Origin: JBMYRH01 sp049602155
Lineage (GTDB): Bacteria > Myxococcota_A > UBA9042 > PHBI01 > JBMYRH01
Assembly: GCA_049602155.1 (NCBI GenBank)
Contig: JBMYRH010000006.1
Location: forward strand, 239,446-303,445
Direction of reading: 5' to 3'
Length of the DNA stretch: 64,000 nt
Shown piece by piece: positions 16,305-26,355 of the stretch (position 1 is its first letter; each line of letters opens with the position of its first letter). The position numbers and the translations under genes are program-made. The notes under the pieces are model-generated. The model had not been told where the DNA came from and made no database searches. It worked only from the letters and a program-made list of their open reading frames with translations.

Positions 16305-18832
16305 CGGACCTTGAGGGTCAAGCAGCTGACGGCTGCCGCATCCCGTGCGTCATCGGTCCAATGGATGGGCACCCCTTCGCCACGCTCCCACAAGGGCACG
16401 TGATCCTCGTAGTGTGGGGAGCATGGGTTCCCGGACTGGCCCCCGAGCACAACAAAGCGGCTATTCTCCCACGCACCTACGTCGATCACGCTGCGCATCG
16501 TTGCGCAGCCGATCACGTTCTGAGCTGGATCCCGAAGGTCCATGGACCCTTGGTGGACCGTAGAGGCGTCACCGCGACCCGGCACAGGGCCAATGTTAAA
16601 GACCCGAGCCAGCGCCGCCTTCTGTGCAAAGGGGTGCGCCACGACCATCGGCCGAATGGTGCCCCATGCCCAGCGCTCAGAGGGCGGACCCAAGCGCACA
16701 TGGAGATCCCGCCACGTGGCGCTCAGCGCTTCCGCAATCGCGACCTCGCGCGGGGTCTCGCCAAAGAGCTGCGCATCCGGATCACGAAGCAGCCCCGACA
16801 GGTGGCCCGCACGCCGCGTCACGATGCAACTGTATGGGAGCAGCTCAGTGGCCCCATCCCCGAGCGCTGCGCCCATGGAGTTCGGCGCGATCCGCTCGAG
16901 GACACGGTGGATCATACGAACAAGGAACAGCTGAAACAGCGTAGCGCCGACTGCATCCGGCTCCAGCCGACCATCCCAAGCCTCGAGGACTTCACGTATC
17001 GCCGCCCCTCCCTCCACCGAAGACGCCGCGCTTAACACATCGCCTCGAAGCTCACGCCAAGGGAGCGAGAGCGTACACATCTGCAGCTGCGCTGTGCTCT
17101 CCAAGTCCCAGTCATCGCGCGCCTCGAGGGCCTCTTCGATACGCGCGAGGCGATAGCCATCGAGCCAATCCTCGCCGAGGAAGGCGGCCTCGGTGTTCGC
17201 GCAGGGCTTGGCGTTCGCCGCAGCGATGAAGCCTCGGGCGGGGTTCTTAAAGCGGGGGAGGGCAGAGGGCGGCAAGGGCTCCGCTTCCCATCCCGTATCG
17301 GGGAGCCAGCCCGGACGTGGCACAAGCCCGTACCCCGCACGCCGGACGGGGATGTCTGCGGCCAAGAGGTAGCCGATGTCACCCTCACGGTGTGCATAGA
17401 CCAACCCCACATTCGTCGTGCTGGCCTGCTCAAACATCGTCTGAACCTCGGCCATGCTGGCGGCGCGATGGACGCTGAAGATGCCCGAGTAGGGGCGCGG
17501 CGCGAGCCACGTGCCGGAGAGCGACATCGCTGTCCGTTGACCCTTGAAGCTCTCACCTACCAAGGGGCCTCTCGCGGTCATCATCACGCGCTCATGGATC
17601 GGCTCAGCCCCTTTGACGGCAATGACCTCCTCTCGCACCTCGCAAGGCACCCAAGCGTCCCCCTCACGGACCTTCATGCCGTCCTCCGAGAGCTGCTCAA
17701 GGAAGAGATCAGTATGATCGGCATGTCCGGCCGTGACCCCCCACGCCACATGAGCGTTATGCCCAGACCCCATCGCCGCAGTCCCCACAAAGGAGCCACC
17801 TGCAACCTTCCAATTCGGCGTCTTGAGGCGGGCCAAGTACCACTGGCTTGGCGCTGAGGGGATCAGGTGCGGGTCGTTGGCCAAGATGGGCCGACCTGTC
17901 GCAGTGCGTGAGCTTGAGAGCGCCCAGGCATTAGAGCCGCCTCCGAGCCCCATTAGGGGCGTAAGCGCTGTGAGGTCTGCAGTCAGCCGGTCAAGGCCTC
18001 CTAGATCGCCGTGCCCATCACCCAGGACGCTCGGGAGCCACTTGGGGTAGAGGGGATCTAGCGCCTTCACAGCCTCTGGCCCGTCCGCCTCCAATATTCG
18101 CAGCCGCAGCAGCTCTATGTCCCAGTTGGCGGCGAGCATAAAACATAAATACGCTGCGAAGGTCTGGCAGTCCTCCCCCCGCCAGGTGGTCCCCGGGCAC
18201 CCTAAGAGGACATGTTCGTGGGAGGGTTTGCCTCGTCTCGCAGCATAGGCTGCGTTGATACCGGCCGCATAGGCGTCAAACTGTCGCTGAACCTGTGGCT
18301 CCGCGACGGCGTACTGCGCAGCGCCCGCTCGGTGAACCTGCAGGCGGCGCGTCAGCAGGTCCATCGCGACACCCTCAGGGCCTAAGACCTCGGCCAAGGT
18401 CCCCCTAAGGAGCCTGATCACGACCTCAAGCTGCCCAGCCCTGTCTTGGCCATGGCCAAACCCAAGCCCAAACCAGGCGTCCTCATCCGTCGAAGCATCG
18501 ACATAAAGCACACCGGCTGCATCACGTCGCAGCGTGACTCTGCCATTGAGGCCATCAACGCACACCTCACCATCGACTTTGGGCAGGCGCCGCCCGAGGA
18601 CCAGGCGAGTTATCAATCGTGCAAGGTTCACGGCGTTCTTTTGCCAGAGGTGAAGGGTAAGGCGCAAGCGGTTCAACGCCCAGCACAGGCTGACCCACTG
18701 CGAGCAAAAAAAACCGCTCAAAACGGCAGGTTCCAGCCCCTTCACGGAGGGTTCACGAAGGCTCGACAGGTCGGGAAATTCAACTTTCGAGCGACTCAGG
18801 GGATGCACAATGGCACCGATGCGAGTTATCAT
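16301..18832 (-). CDS. Penicillin acylase family N-terminal nucleophile hydrolase
   Basis: The product (843 residues from the ATG at 18832) shows the penicillin amidase layout: an alpha-chain region beginning VTLRRDAAGVLYVDAST, GLGFGHGQDRAGQLE, then the autoprocessing junction GLGGG|SNAWALSSSRTATG, where S300 would become the N-terminal nucleophile, and RPILANDPHL. The beta chain has WGVTAGHADHTDLF. Family members hydrolyse amides such as penicillins, N-acyl-homoserine lactones or other acylated amines, usually in the periplasm. No convincing signal peptide is seen in the first 60 residues, so the start may be further downstream or the enzyme cytosolic. It diverges from the giant coiled-coil gene over 97 bases. 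Confidence 0.9.
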   Translation of the reverse strand: MITRIGAIVHPLSRSKVEFPDLSSLREPSVKGLEPAVLSGFFCSQWVSLCWALNRLRLTLHLWQKNAVNLARLITRLVLGRRLPKVDGEVCVDGLNGRVTLRRDAAGVLYVDASTDEDAWFGLGFGHGQDRAGQLEVVIRLLRGTLAEVLGPEGVAMDLLTRRLQVHRAGAAQYAVAEPQVQRQFDAYAAGINAAYAARRGKPSHEHVLLGCPGTTWRGEDCQTFAAYLCFMLAANWDIELLRLRILEADGPEAVKALDPLYPKWLPSVLGDGHGDLGGLDRLTADLTALTPLMGLGGGSNAWALSSSRTATGRPILANDPHLIPSAPSQWYLARLKTPNWKVAGGSFVGTAAMGSGHNAHVAWGVTAGHADHTDLFLEQLSEDGMKVREGDAWVPCEVREEVIAVKGAEPIHERVMMTARGPLVGESFKGQRTAMSLSGTWLAPRPYSGIFSVHRAASMAEVQTMFEQASTTNVGLVYAHREGDIGYLLAADIPVRRAGYGLVPRPGWLPDTGWEAEPLPPSALPRFKNPARGFIAAANAKPCANTEAAFLGEDWLDGYRLARIEEALEARDDWDLESTAQLQMCTLSLPWRELRGDVLSAASSVEGGAAIREVLEAWDGRLEPDAVGATLFQLFLVRMIHRVLERIAPNSMGAALGDGATELLPYSCIVTRRAGHLSGLLRDPDAQLFGETPREVAIAEALSATWRDLHVRLGPPSERWAWGTIRPMVVAHPFAQKAALARVFNIGPVPGRGDASTVHQGSMDLRDPAQNVIGCATMRSVIDVGAWENSRFVVLGGQSGNPCSPHYEDHVPLWERGEGVPIHWTDDARDAAAVSCLTLKVR

Positions 18833-18929
18833 CGCTAGCCCTGCGCGCTATCGCCGGTGAGGTTGCGTTGCTTATCACAGACTTGTGCATTGATGCCGTT
18901 CTGCCCACTCCTCGATCCAGGACCGCCTC

Positions 18930-21900
18930 TTGAGCCAAAACGTCCAAGAAGCTGACACCACTGCTGGGACTGGCGCAGCCCCAAAAGCTGGCCGCAGCTT
19001 GGTCGTCGTCATCGACCAAGACAAAACCAGCTCCGCCTACCTCCTCGAGCACCTCAACCCGAACAAGGTCGAGATCGCTCACGTCGCGAGCGCGCGCGAC
19101 GGGTTCCAGGGCATCAAGCAGAGGATGCCATCCGCGGTGCTCATCTGCGCGGAAGTCCCTAACGGGATCGCCACGTGCAACAAGCTAAAGCGTGACGCGA
19201 AGCTCAAGGAGATCCCAGTTGTCCTGATGTCCGAGGCGTGGGACGGAAAGGTCCTGGCCCTCCACCGCTCGCTTCCGACGCGCGCCGACTTTTACGCCGA
19301 CAAGCCGCTCGACGAGTCCCTCCTTACGCTCCCCGTCTTCTCGAAGGTCAAGCGTGGTGCAGATGGTGTGGGACAAGCCGCTCCCTCCAGGCCTGCTGCG
19401 CCGCCCACCTTAAAGGGCGACGCACCGGTTCGCCGCCCGACTGGCACCGACATCCCTGTACGACGCCCGACCGGCACCGACATCCCTGTACGACGCCCGA
19501 CCGGCTCGGACATGCCGCTTCGTCGCCCTACCGGGGCAGATGTTCCGGTCCTGGGAGGTCAAGCACAAGGCCGCCCCCCTGGAGACGCCTCGGATGCGGC
19601 CGCTGGTCGACTCAAGGCAGGCGCCGCGCCACAACTGGGCCGACGTCCAGGGCGCATGCAGGGTCGCCCCGAGGGGCGGATGCAGGGTCGCCCCGAGGGG
19701 CGGATGCAAGGGCGCCCCAATGAACGCACTGCGACGGATGAGAGCATCCCAGTCTCTCCTCCCAAGGCCAAGGCTGCGCCCGCAAAAGCGGCCGCCCCCC
19801 AAGACAAGACTGGACAAGATGAGGTCCGCGAGCTCAAGCGCCTCGTCGCCCAGCGGGATCGCGATATCGGGTTGTTGAAGGCCCGCGTCGAGAAGATGTC
19901 GGAAGGCAACCGTGCCGTCGCTGATGAACTCCAAGTGCTGCGCGAGGCGCGCCAAAACGCGACACGGCGATTGGCTGAGCGAGAGGAGAAGCTCAGGCGC
20001 CTCGAAGAGCAACTCGGGGGCAGCGAAGAGCTCGAAGACAAGCTCCTCGAAGCACAACAGATCGCAGAGCAGAGCAGAGCAGAGGTAGCGTCGCTCAAAG
20101 ATCGACATGAGACCGCCTCCAAGCTGGGGCAAGAGCTACTCGAAAGAGCGGTGAGCGCTGAGAAAGCCCTCGCTCAAAGCGGCGGCGGGAGCGCTGGCGG
20201 CGGAGTCGTGGACACTGGGGCCCTGGATTCACTTCAGGCGAAGCTCGCAGAGACGCTTGAGGAGTCGCAGATACGTGAAGAGGAGCTCGCGATGGTCCGC
20301 GAGCGCATCGGCGGGCTTGAACGTGACCTAGCGCGTGAACGCGCGAAGCATGCACGCGCGGAGAAGAAGCTAGCGACCCATGACCGGGAGGTTGAGGCCC
20401 TGGGCGCAGCGAAGGCTGCGGTCGAGGAAGCTCGCCGTCAGGCTGAGACGGAGGTTGATGAGCTTGTAGAGGCTCAAGAGCATACCCAGGCCGAGCTGAG
20501 CACCCTCCGAGAGGCGCTGAGCGATGCGGAGAAGGCACGTGACGACGCGCTCGGGACCCATGAGGGGGTTCAAGCCCAGCTCGAGTCGCTGCGAGGAGAG
20601 GTCACGACGCTTCGCGCTCAGCTCGAAGAGGCCGGCGCCGTCGAGACTCAGCTCGATACGCTAAAAGCAGAGCTGGTCGAGCAGACCAATGCAGCGACGA
20701 CGGCCCAGGAGGCCCTCACGAAGACGCAGACTGTCTTGGCGGAGCTTCAGGTTGAGGCGAACTCACGTCGTGCGGAGTCGGGAGAGGCTGTCACAAAACT
20801 TGAGGAGCAGCTCGCCGAAGTCACGGAGGCAAAGGCAGCCGTCACGGCCGAGCTTGAGAGCATCCGAGAGCAGCTGAGCTCAGTAGAGGACGCGACCACC
20901 GATGGGCAGGCCACGATCAAGACCCTCGAGGGAGAGGTCGCCCAAGCCAGCGAAGCGCACCGCAGCGCCGTGGAGGACGCAGACCGCGCGCGACTTGAAC
21001 TCAAGGATGTCCAAGAGGTCCTCGAGCTCAAAGACGAGTCGATCTCGAACCTGGAGACTGACGTTGAGCGGCTTGATGAGCGCAATCAAGCACTGGAACT
21101 AGAGCTGCGCACAGCGAAGCAGAAGGTCTCCGACATCGCGGCATTCCGTGATGAGGCGCTTCGTCAGGCGCAAGAGACGAGTGAACGTCTGACTGCAGCA
21201 GAGCGGCAACTCTCAGACGCGAAGGAGGTCGCAGACGCTGCAGCCAGCGGCACTGAGGCGCAAGTCACCGAACTGCAGGCGGCGGTCGAGGCCGCGCGCG
21301 CGGAGCAAAGCGACATCGCTGAACAGCTCCGCGCCGAGCGAGCAGCCAAGGCAGCATTGGAGGCGAACCTCGCAGCCACAGAGGAGGCGAAGCAGGCCGC
21401 GTTAGAGGCGAAGGCCGATGCCGAGGGCTCACTGGCGGCGGCGCTCTTGAGCGCTGAAGACACTGAGTCCGCACAGCGGGCGCTGCAAGCCAAGCTCGAA
21501 GAAGCTCTCGCGACCTCCGAGGCACAGGCTGCGCAGGTGGCCTCGTTAGAGGCGAGTGCGGAGGAGGCTCAGCATGCGCTGCGTGACGCGGCGTCCAAGT
21601 TAGAGGCCCTTAGCCAAGACGCAGGCACCAGCGGAGAGCGAGTCGCCGCCTTGGAGGCTCAACTCGCGCAAGCCTCAGAAGGTCAGGCCAGTGCCCAAGG
21701 CCGCCTCAATGAACTCCAAAAAGCCCTCGAGACCGCCCAGGAGGCGCAGAGCGGCTCAGAGGCACGGGCATCTCGCCTTGAGGACGCCCTCACCGAGGCT
21801 CGGGAGGCGGTCGAGGCCCTCGAACTCCAACAGCTCGAAGGCGAAGAGGCTCGAGACGCGACCGAGGGCCGCCTTGAGGCCCTCAACGCGGAATTATCTG

Positions 21901-24900
21901 CGCTCAAAGAGGCGGCCATCACCTCGGAGACCGCAGCTCAAGCCCTCAAGGAGCAGCTCCACGCAGCGAAGCAGGACGCAGGCACGCAGCTGACCGAACT
22001 TCAAGAGCAGCTCGTTCAAGGCGCAGAGGCGCAAGCAGCGGCACAAGCCCGGGTCGAAGCTCTGGAGGAAGCGATAGGGCAGCGTGATGCCCGGATCGCG
22101 GAACACGACGCACAGCTCGCCGAGCGCGACGCGAGGCTCCTTGAGGGGCAATCAGCTGCTTCAGAGATCCAAGACGCACTGTCAGCTAAGGATGCCCGGA
22201 TTGAGGAGGTGACGCAGCGCGCCTCAGCACATGAAGCGGGCATCATCGAACGTGACGCCACCATCGCTGAACAAGCGCAGCGCATGGCGTCTCTCGACGC
22301 CGCCCTGCGCGAGAAGGCGGAAGAGGTGGAGGCCTTTGACTCGTCGCTTGCTCAACAGGCGCAGCGTGTCGGTGAACTTGAGGAGAGCTTGAACGCTCAG
22401 CGCTCTGAGCTGGAGTCATACCGGGCTGCAAGTGAGGAGCAGGCAGGGGTACTCACTGCGCGCAGTGCAGAGCTCGAAGCGCAAGCTGCACGGATCGAGG
22501 CCGCAGAGGGCAGGGCGGAGCACGCGACGGCCGAGCTCGGCGAGGCCATCGCCGCGAGAGACGCGGCGAGTGAGCGGGTGGCCTCCCTTGAAGGCGAGGT
22601 TGAGGCCCTCACGCACATGGCTGAGGAGGTCGAGGCTCGCGTTGAAGCGCTCAATGGGCAGCTCTTGGCTGTTAACGAGGCCCTTGAGGCAAGCGAAGCG
22701 CGCTCTGCAAGCGCCAGTAATCAGGCTGCTTCGACAGCTGAGGAGCTCTCATCGCTGCGGGAGTCGCTCGCAAAGGCGACCCAGGCACGCGACGCAGCGG
22801 AAGGGCAGCTCGCTCTCGCGCAAGAGGCGTCTTCGGACGCCGAAACACAGCTTGAGGCCCTCCGCGAGGCGGCTGCGGTAGCCGAACAACGGGCGGTCGA
22901 GCTCGATGCCCAGCGGAAAGCCGCTGTCGGCCGCGCGGAGGCTGCTGAAGCCGAGGCCCTAGAATTTGGGACGCTGGCTGAGGCCTCCGAGGAGCTCGCC
23001 GCACAAAGACAGCAAGAGATCGCCGCTGCGAACACGGCAGCGGAGGAGGCCAACGCAAGGGCACACGCGCTCCACGAGCGTCTGGAGGCCTTTCAAGCCG
23101 ACATCAACAGCGCCCAGGAGGCGCGGGCGGCGTTGGAGGTCCGCTTAGCGGCTGCGGAGGCCGAGCGGGCCGAAGAGGCGCAGAGGGCACAAGACGCCAA
23201 CACGCAGTTCGAGGAGCTCGCCGCAGCGCTTGAAGCAGCACAATCTCAGGCGCTCTCGGCGCAGGCCGAGCTTGAGGCCGCACAAGCTCAGAGTGAGGCG
23301 TTAGAATCACAGTCCGCAGACCTGAAGCGCCAGCTGACCTCAGCACGTGAGCAGGCCGAGCGCGAGCAACTCGAACTGATGGAGCGGGCGGAGACCCAAG
23401 ACGCACGTCTGGTGGAGCTCCGCGAGACGCAGGCCGCGCAGGCCGAGCACACGCAGGGGCTCGAGCACGAGCTAGAGACCGCCAAAGAGCAACGCCAGAG
23501 GCTGGAGGTCGCCCTCGCAGAGGCCCAAGAGGCACGTCAGACACTCGCAGCCGACGTGGCGGCGGCTACGGAACGTGATGAGGAGGCACAGGTCGAGACG
23601 GCTCGTCTCCAGCAGCGAATCGACGCTCTGCAGCGAGATGCCATGGGCATCCAAGAGCAGATGGCCGCCGAGGCGGAGGCCCGCGCACACCTAGAGGAGC
23701 GAATCGCCCAAGAGTCGGCTCGCGCTGAGCACGCCGAAGCACAAGCACAGCATGCGGAGACCGCGCGTGTCCAGAGCGCACAAGAGGCCTCAGCTCTCTC
23801 CGAACGGCTCGAGCTCGTGGAGTTGGAAGTTGCGGAGGCTGCAGAGTCCCTCACGGCCGCCTCAGAGCGTGCCGAGCGTGGCCAAGAGCGTATTGCAGGC
23901 CTTGAGCGTGACGTCACACAGGCCAAAGAGGCCCAGGCCGCGCTTCGGTCGGCGCTCGATGAGAGCCAAAGTGAGCAGTCCTCAAGCGCTGGCCGAATCG
24001 CTGAATTTGAAGAGAGCTTAGCCCAGCAAAGTGAGGCGCTGGCGGCCGCGGAGCAACGGGCAGAGGCGCTGGTTGCTCAGCTCTCGGAGTCCGAGCAACG
24101 GGCAGGGACCGTATCCAACGCCCTCCAGGAGGCTCGTAGCGAAGCAAGCGCGCTTGCGGAGGCACATCAGCGGGCCCTCGCAGCCAAATCGCAGGAGTTA
24201 GAGGAGGCCGCGACGCTGCTCGAGATGGCGACCGAGGAGTCGGCCGCCCGACAGGCGCGCGTCGAGACGTTAGAAGCCGAGGCTGCGCAGGCACATGATG
24301 CCCTGCGAGAGAAGAATGACGTCGTCAGTGCGCTCGAGGCTCAAGCTACAGAGCGCCGCGCAGCGCATGAGGCGGCGCAGGTCGAGGCGGTCACGCTGGC
24401 CGAGGAACTCGAGGCCAGGGCAGCTGTAGCCGAGCAGCTTGCCGCGGACCTCAAGGCTCAGCTCGAAGGGGCTGAGGCGCAAGCACGAGAGGCGAAACAC
24501 GCTGCAGAATTCGGTGCCGTGCAGCTCGAAGAGGCCACTGCACTCGCAGGCACATTGAGGGACCAACTCGACGAGGCGAATGAAGCGCACACGGCCCTCA
24601 GCAGCACCCTTGAGGAGCGGAACGAGAAGATTGAGAGCCTGGCCGACCACCTCTCTGAATCGCGTCAAACAAGCAGCAGCCTCAAGGCCAGCCTAGCCGA
24701 GGCGACGGAGGCTCAGGAATTCAGCGCCGCGCAGCTTGAAGAGGCGAGTCAAGCCCTCCAAGCCGCTCAAGCTGAGCAAGACACCCTCCGGTCGACGATC
24801 AGTCAACTGGAGGGCACCGCTGCGGACCTCCAGCAGGCGATCGATGCGGAGAAAGAGGGCAGGGCGAGTGACCAATCGGCCGCAGCTGCCGAGTTGGAGG

Positions 24901-26279
24901 CGCTCAACGCGAAGCACGCTGCGCTCAAGGCGGCGAAAGAGGAGGTGCAGGAGATCCTCGACGCCACGACCATGGCGCACGATGAGATGCAGGCACAGCA
25001 AGAGAAGAGCCACACCGCGCTTCAAGAGAAGGAGGCGGAGGTCGCGAACCTGCTGGAGACACGGAGCGCCCTGAGTGCCCAGCAAAAGCAAGCTGTCGCG
25101 ACGATCGGCAAGCAAAAGGAAGAGCTGGCTGAGCTGTCCAGTGCACAAGAAGCCCTCAGCGCAGAGCTTGAAGCGTCCAAGGCGCAGGCCACAGAACAAG
25201 AGCGCGTCGGTAACGAGCTGCGCGATGAGCTGGATTTGCAGCGCAAGGCCTCCGATGCGCAACGCGAAGAGCATGAAGCAGCGTCAGCAGCCGCAGCGGA
25301 GGCTGCCGAAGCGACCGAGGCTGAGCTCAAGGCCGCCCTGGAAGAGGCCCGTGAGTCCATCTCCAGCGGAGAAGCGCTTCGCGCCGAGCTTGAGACACGA
25401 GGGGAGCAAACCTCTCAAGCCCTTGCCTCGACCAAGGAGAAGCTTGCTGACACGAAGGCGAAGCTCGCCGAGTCTGACAAGGCCCACGATGAGACGATGG
25501 CCACCGTCGGAGAGCGAGACACGCGCATCACCGAGCTTGAGAGCACCGTCGAGCGCGCCAAAGGCGTCATTAAGCAAGAGCGCGAGAAGCGCGTGGCGCT
25601 CGCGCGGCAGCTCGTGGAGGCAGAGGCCGCTCATGTCGATGACGATGATCTCGGCCTTGGTGGGGGCGCCTCTAGCGACCTCTCCAAAGAGCTGGCGGAG
25701 GCCCGGGTGGAACTCGAGAAGCTCAGCCACGAACTCTCGGACTCCAAGACCGCTCTCGCAGCGGCTGAGGAATCCTTAGGCCTCGCACGTGAGAAAGCTG
25801 AGGAGGCCAAGGCTGACGTGGCTGAGGCCAAAGCGGCAGGAGCTCAGGATGAAGAGATGGTCGAAGAGCTCGCCGAGCTGCGCGAGATGGTCGACACATT
25901 GATGACCGAGAAGGTCGACCTCAAGTCAGCGTTGGCCGAGGCGGAAGCCAAGGCCTCTGCCGGCGGGGGCGGTGCCGCCGCTGATGCCAGCGGCGTGAAC
26001 CTTGAGGGGCTCAGGAACCTCGTCACGTTGATGGACAAGCAGCGTGGCGAGCTCGCGGGTAGCATGGCCAAGTGGCAGAGCGTCGAGGCGACGATTAACA
26101 CACGCCTTGTGCGACTCCGACAGGAGCTCAAATCTCAGGGGCTCGCGGGAGTAGATGGCACCCTCCGAGACATCGAGCGTGTCCTCGAAGACGCACGCAA
26201 CATCGTCCAGCGCGGGCCCGCAGTCCTGATGCAGGATCGCGCAGCGTTAAGCAAGAGCTTGCCCCCAGAGGAGGACTAG
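18930..26279 (+). CDS. Giant FrzS/AglZ-like pseudo-receiver and coiled-coil protein
   Basis: This 2449-residue protein starts at TTG. Residues 22-135 form a CheY-like receiver: acidic pair D29/D31, S101 in VVLMSE and K125 in YADKPLD are kept, but the phosphoacceptor site (four residues before P77) is Cys73, so it should not take phosphate in the usual way. The stretch NKLKRDAKLKEIPVVLMS resembles FrzS and AglZ of Myxococcus, pole-localised motility proteins built as pseudo-receiver plus coiled coil. Residues 140-300 are a Pro/Arg-rich linker with two tandem repeats. From about residue 310 to 2440 the chain is almost uninterrupted Ala/Glu/Gln/Leu heptads, interrupted by Gly-rich breaks near residues 415 and 2350. 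AglZ is roughly 1400 residues, so this is far longer. Motility scaffold is an inference. Confidence 0.85.
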   Translation: MSQNVQEADTTAGTGAAPKAGRSLVVVIDQDKTSSAYLLEHLNPNKVEIAHVASARDGFQGIKQRMPSAVLICAEVPNGIATCNKLKRDAKLKEIPVVLMSEAWDGKVLALHRSLPTRADFYADKPLDESLLTLPVFSKVKRGADGVGQAAPSRPAAPPTLKGDAPVRRPTGTDIPVRRPTGTDIPVRRPTGSDMPLRRPTGADVPVLGGQAQGRPPGDASDAAAGRLKAGAAPQLGRRPGRMQGRPEGRMQGRPEGRMQGRPNERTATDESIPVSPPKAKAAPAKAAAPQDKTGQDEVRELKRLVAQRDRDIGLLKARVEKMSEGNRAVADELQVLREARQNATRRLAEREEKLRRLEEQLGGSEELEDKLLEAQQIAEQSRAEVASLKDRHETASKLGQELLERAVSAEKALAQSGGGSAGGGVVDTGALDSLQAKLAETLEESQIREEELAMVRERIGGLERDLARERAKHARAEKKLATHDREVEALGAAKAAVEEARRQAETEVDELVEAQEHTQAELSTLREALSDAEKARDDALGTHEGVQAQLESLRGEVTTLRAQLEEAGAVETQLDTLKAELVEQTNAATTAQEALTKTQTVLAELQVEANSRRAESGEAVTKLEEQLAEVTEAKAAVTAELESIREQLSSVEDATTDGQATIKTLEGEVAQASEAHRSAVEDADRARLELKDVQEVLELKDESISNLETDVERLDERNQALELELRTAKQKVSDIAAFRDEALRQAQETSERLTAAERQLSDAKEVADAAASGTEAQVTELQAAVEAARAEQSDIAEQLRAERAAKAALEANLAATEEAKQAALEAKADAEGSLAAALLSAEDTESAQRALQAKLEEALATSEAQAAQVASLEASAEEAQHALRDAASKLEALSQDAGTSGERVAALEAQLAQASEGQASAQGRLNELQKALETAQEAQSGSEARASRLEDALTEAREAVEALELQQLEGEEARDATEGRLEALNAELSALKEAAITSETAAQALKEQLHAAKQDAGTQLTELQEQLVQGAEAQAAAQARVEALEEAIGQRDARIAEHDAQLAERDARLLEGQSAASEIQDALSAKDARIEEVTQRASAHEAGIIERDATIAEQAQRMASLDAALREKAEEVEAFDSSLAQQAQRVGELEESLNAQRSELESYRAASEEQAGVLTARSAELEAQAARIEAAEGRAEHATAELGEAIAARDAASERVASLEGEVEALTHMAEEVEARVEALNGQLLAVNEALEASEARSASASNQAASTAEELSSLRESLAKATQARDAAEGQLALAQEASSDAETQLEALREAAAVAEQRAVELDAQRKAAVGRAEAAEAEALEFGTLAEASEELAAQRQQEIAAANTAAEEANARAHALHERLEAFQADINSAQEARAALEVRLAAAEAERAEEAQRAQDANTQFEELAAALEAAQSQALSAQAELEAAQAQSEALESQSADLKRQLTSAREQAEREQLELMERAETQDARLVELRETQAAQAEHTQGLEHELETAKEQRQRLEVALAEAQEARQTLAADVAAATERDEEAQVETARLQQRIDALQRDAMGIQEQMAAEAEARAHLEERIAQESARAEHAEAQAQHAETARVQSAQEASALSERLELVELEVAEAAESLTAASERAERGQERIAGLERDVTQAKEAQAALRSALDESQSEQSSSAGRIAEFEESLAQQSEALAAAEQRAEALVAQLSESEQRAGTVSNALQEARSEASALAEAHQRALAAKSQELEEAATLLEMATEESAARQARVETLEAEAAQAHDALREKNDVVSALEAQATERRAAHEAAQVEAVTLAEELEARAAVAEQLAADLKAQLEGAEAQAREAKHAAEFGAVQLEEATALAGTLRDQLDEANEAHTALSSTLEERNEKIESLADHLSESRQTSSSLKASLAEATEAQEFSAAQLEEASQALQAAQAEQDTLRSTISQLEGTAADLQQAIDAEKEGRASDQSAAAAELEALNAKHAALKAAKEEVQEILDATTMAHDEMQAQQEKSHTALQEKEAEVANLLETRSALSAQQKQAVATIGKQKEELAELSSAQEALSAELEASKAQATEQERVGNELRDELDLQRKASDAQREEHEAASAAAAEAAEATEAELKAALEEARESISSGEALRAELETRGEQTSQALASTKEKLADTKAKLAESDKAHDETMATVGERDTRITELESTVERAKGVIKQEREKRVALARQLVEAEAAHVDDDDLGLGGGASSDLSKELAEARVELEKLSHELSDSKTALAAAEESLGLAREKAEEAKADVAEAKAAGAQDEEMVEELAELREMVDTLMTEKVDLKSALAEAEAKASAGGGGAAADASGVNLEGLRNLVTLMDKQRGELAGSMAKWQSVEATINTRLVRLRQELKSQGLAGVDGTLRDIERVLEDARNIVQRGPAVLMQDRAALSKSLPPEED
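19428..19547 (+). repeat. Four tandem 30-base repeats within the coiled-coil gene
   Basis: Four in-frame copies encode the decapeptide VRRPTG-T/S/A-D-I/M/V-P. The first copies are nearly identical at DNA level and the fourth has diverged. The repeat lies in the flexible linker between the pseudo-receiver and the coiled coil and is basic and proline-rich, so it may act as a binding or spacer segment. Confidence 0.9.
19650..19721 (+). repeat. Three tandem 24-base repeats within the coiled-coil gene
   Basis: Three in-frame copies encode GRMQGRPE (the last reads GRMQGRPN). They are almost identical in DNA and lie about 100 bases after the 30-base repeat set in the same linker. Slippage-prone length variation between strains is expected. 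Confidence 0.9.
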
Positions 26280-26327
26280 AGCGCACTAGGACAGGGGGGA
26301 CCTGACCTCGTCAGTGACCCTGAAGCG

Positions 26328-26345
26328 CATGGGAGCATTCCCATG
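26328..26345. terminator. Perfect hairpin between convergent genes
   Basis: A seven-base stem (CATGGGA with TCCCATG) around a GCAT loop lies between the end of the giant coiled-coil gene and the end of infA. Flanking GCG and CGC could extend it past a one-base bulge. There is no T-tract on either side, so it may be a bidirectional, non-canonical terminator or just a transcript end stabiliser. Confidence 0.45.
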
Positions 26346-26355
26346 TCGCCGGTCC

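Noticed and set aside
19428..19721. CRISPR-like regular repeats
   Set aside because: The repeats are directly abutting, in frame and coding, with no spacers.
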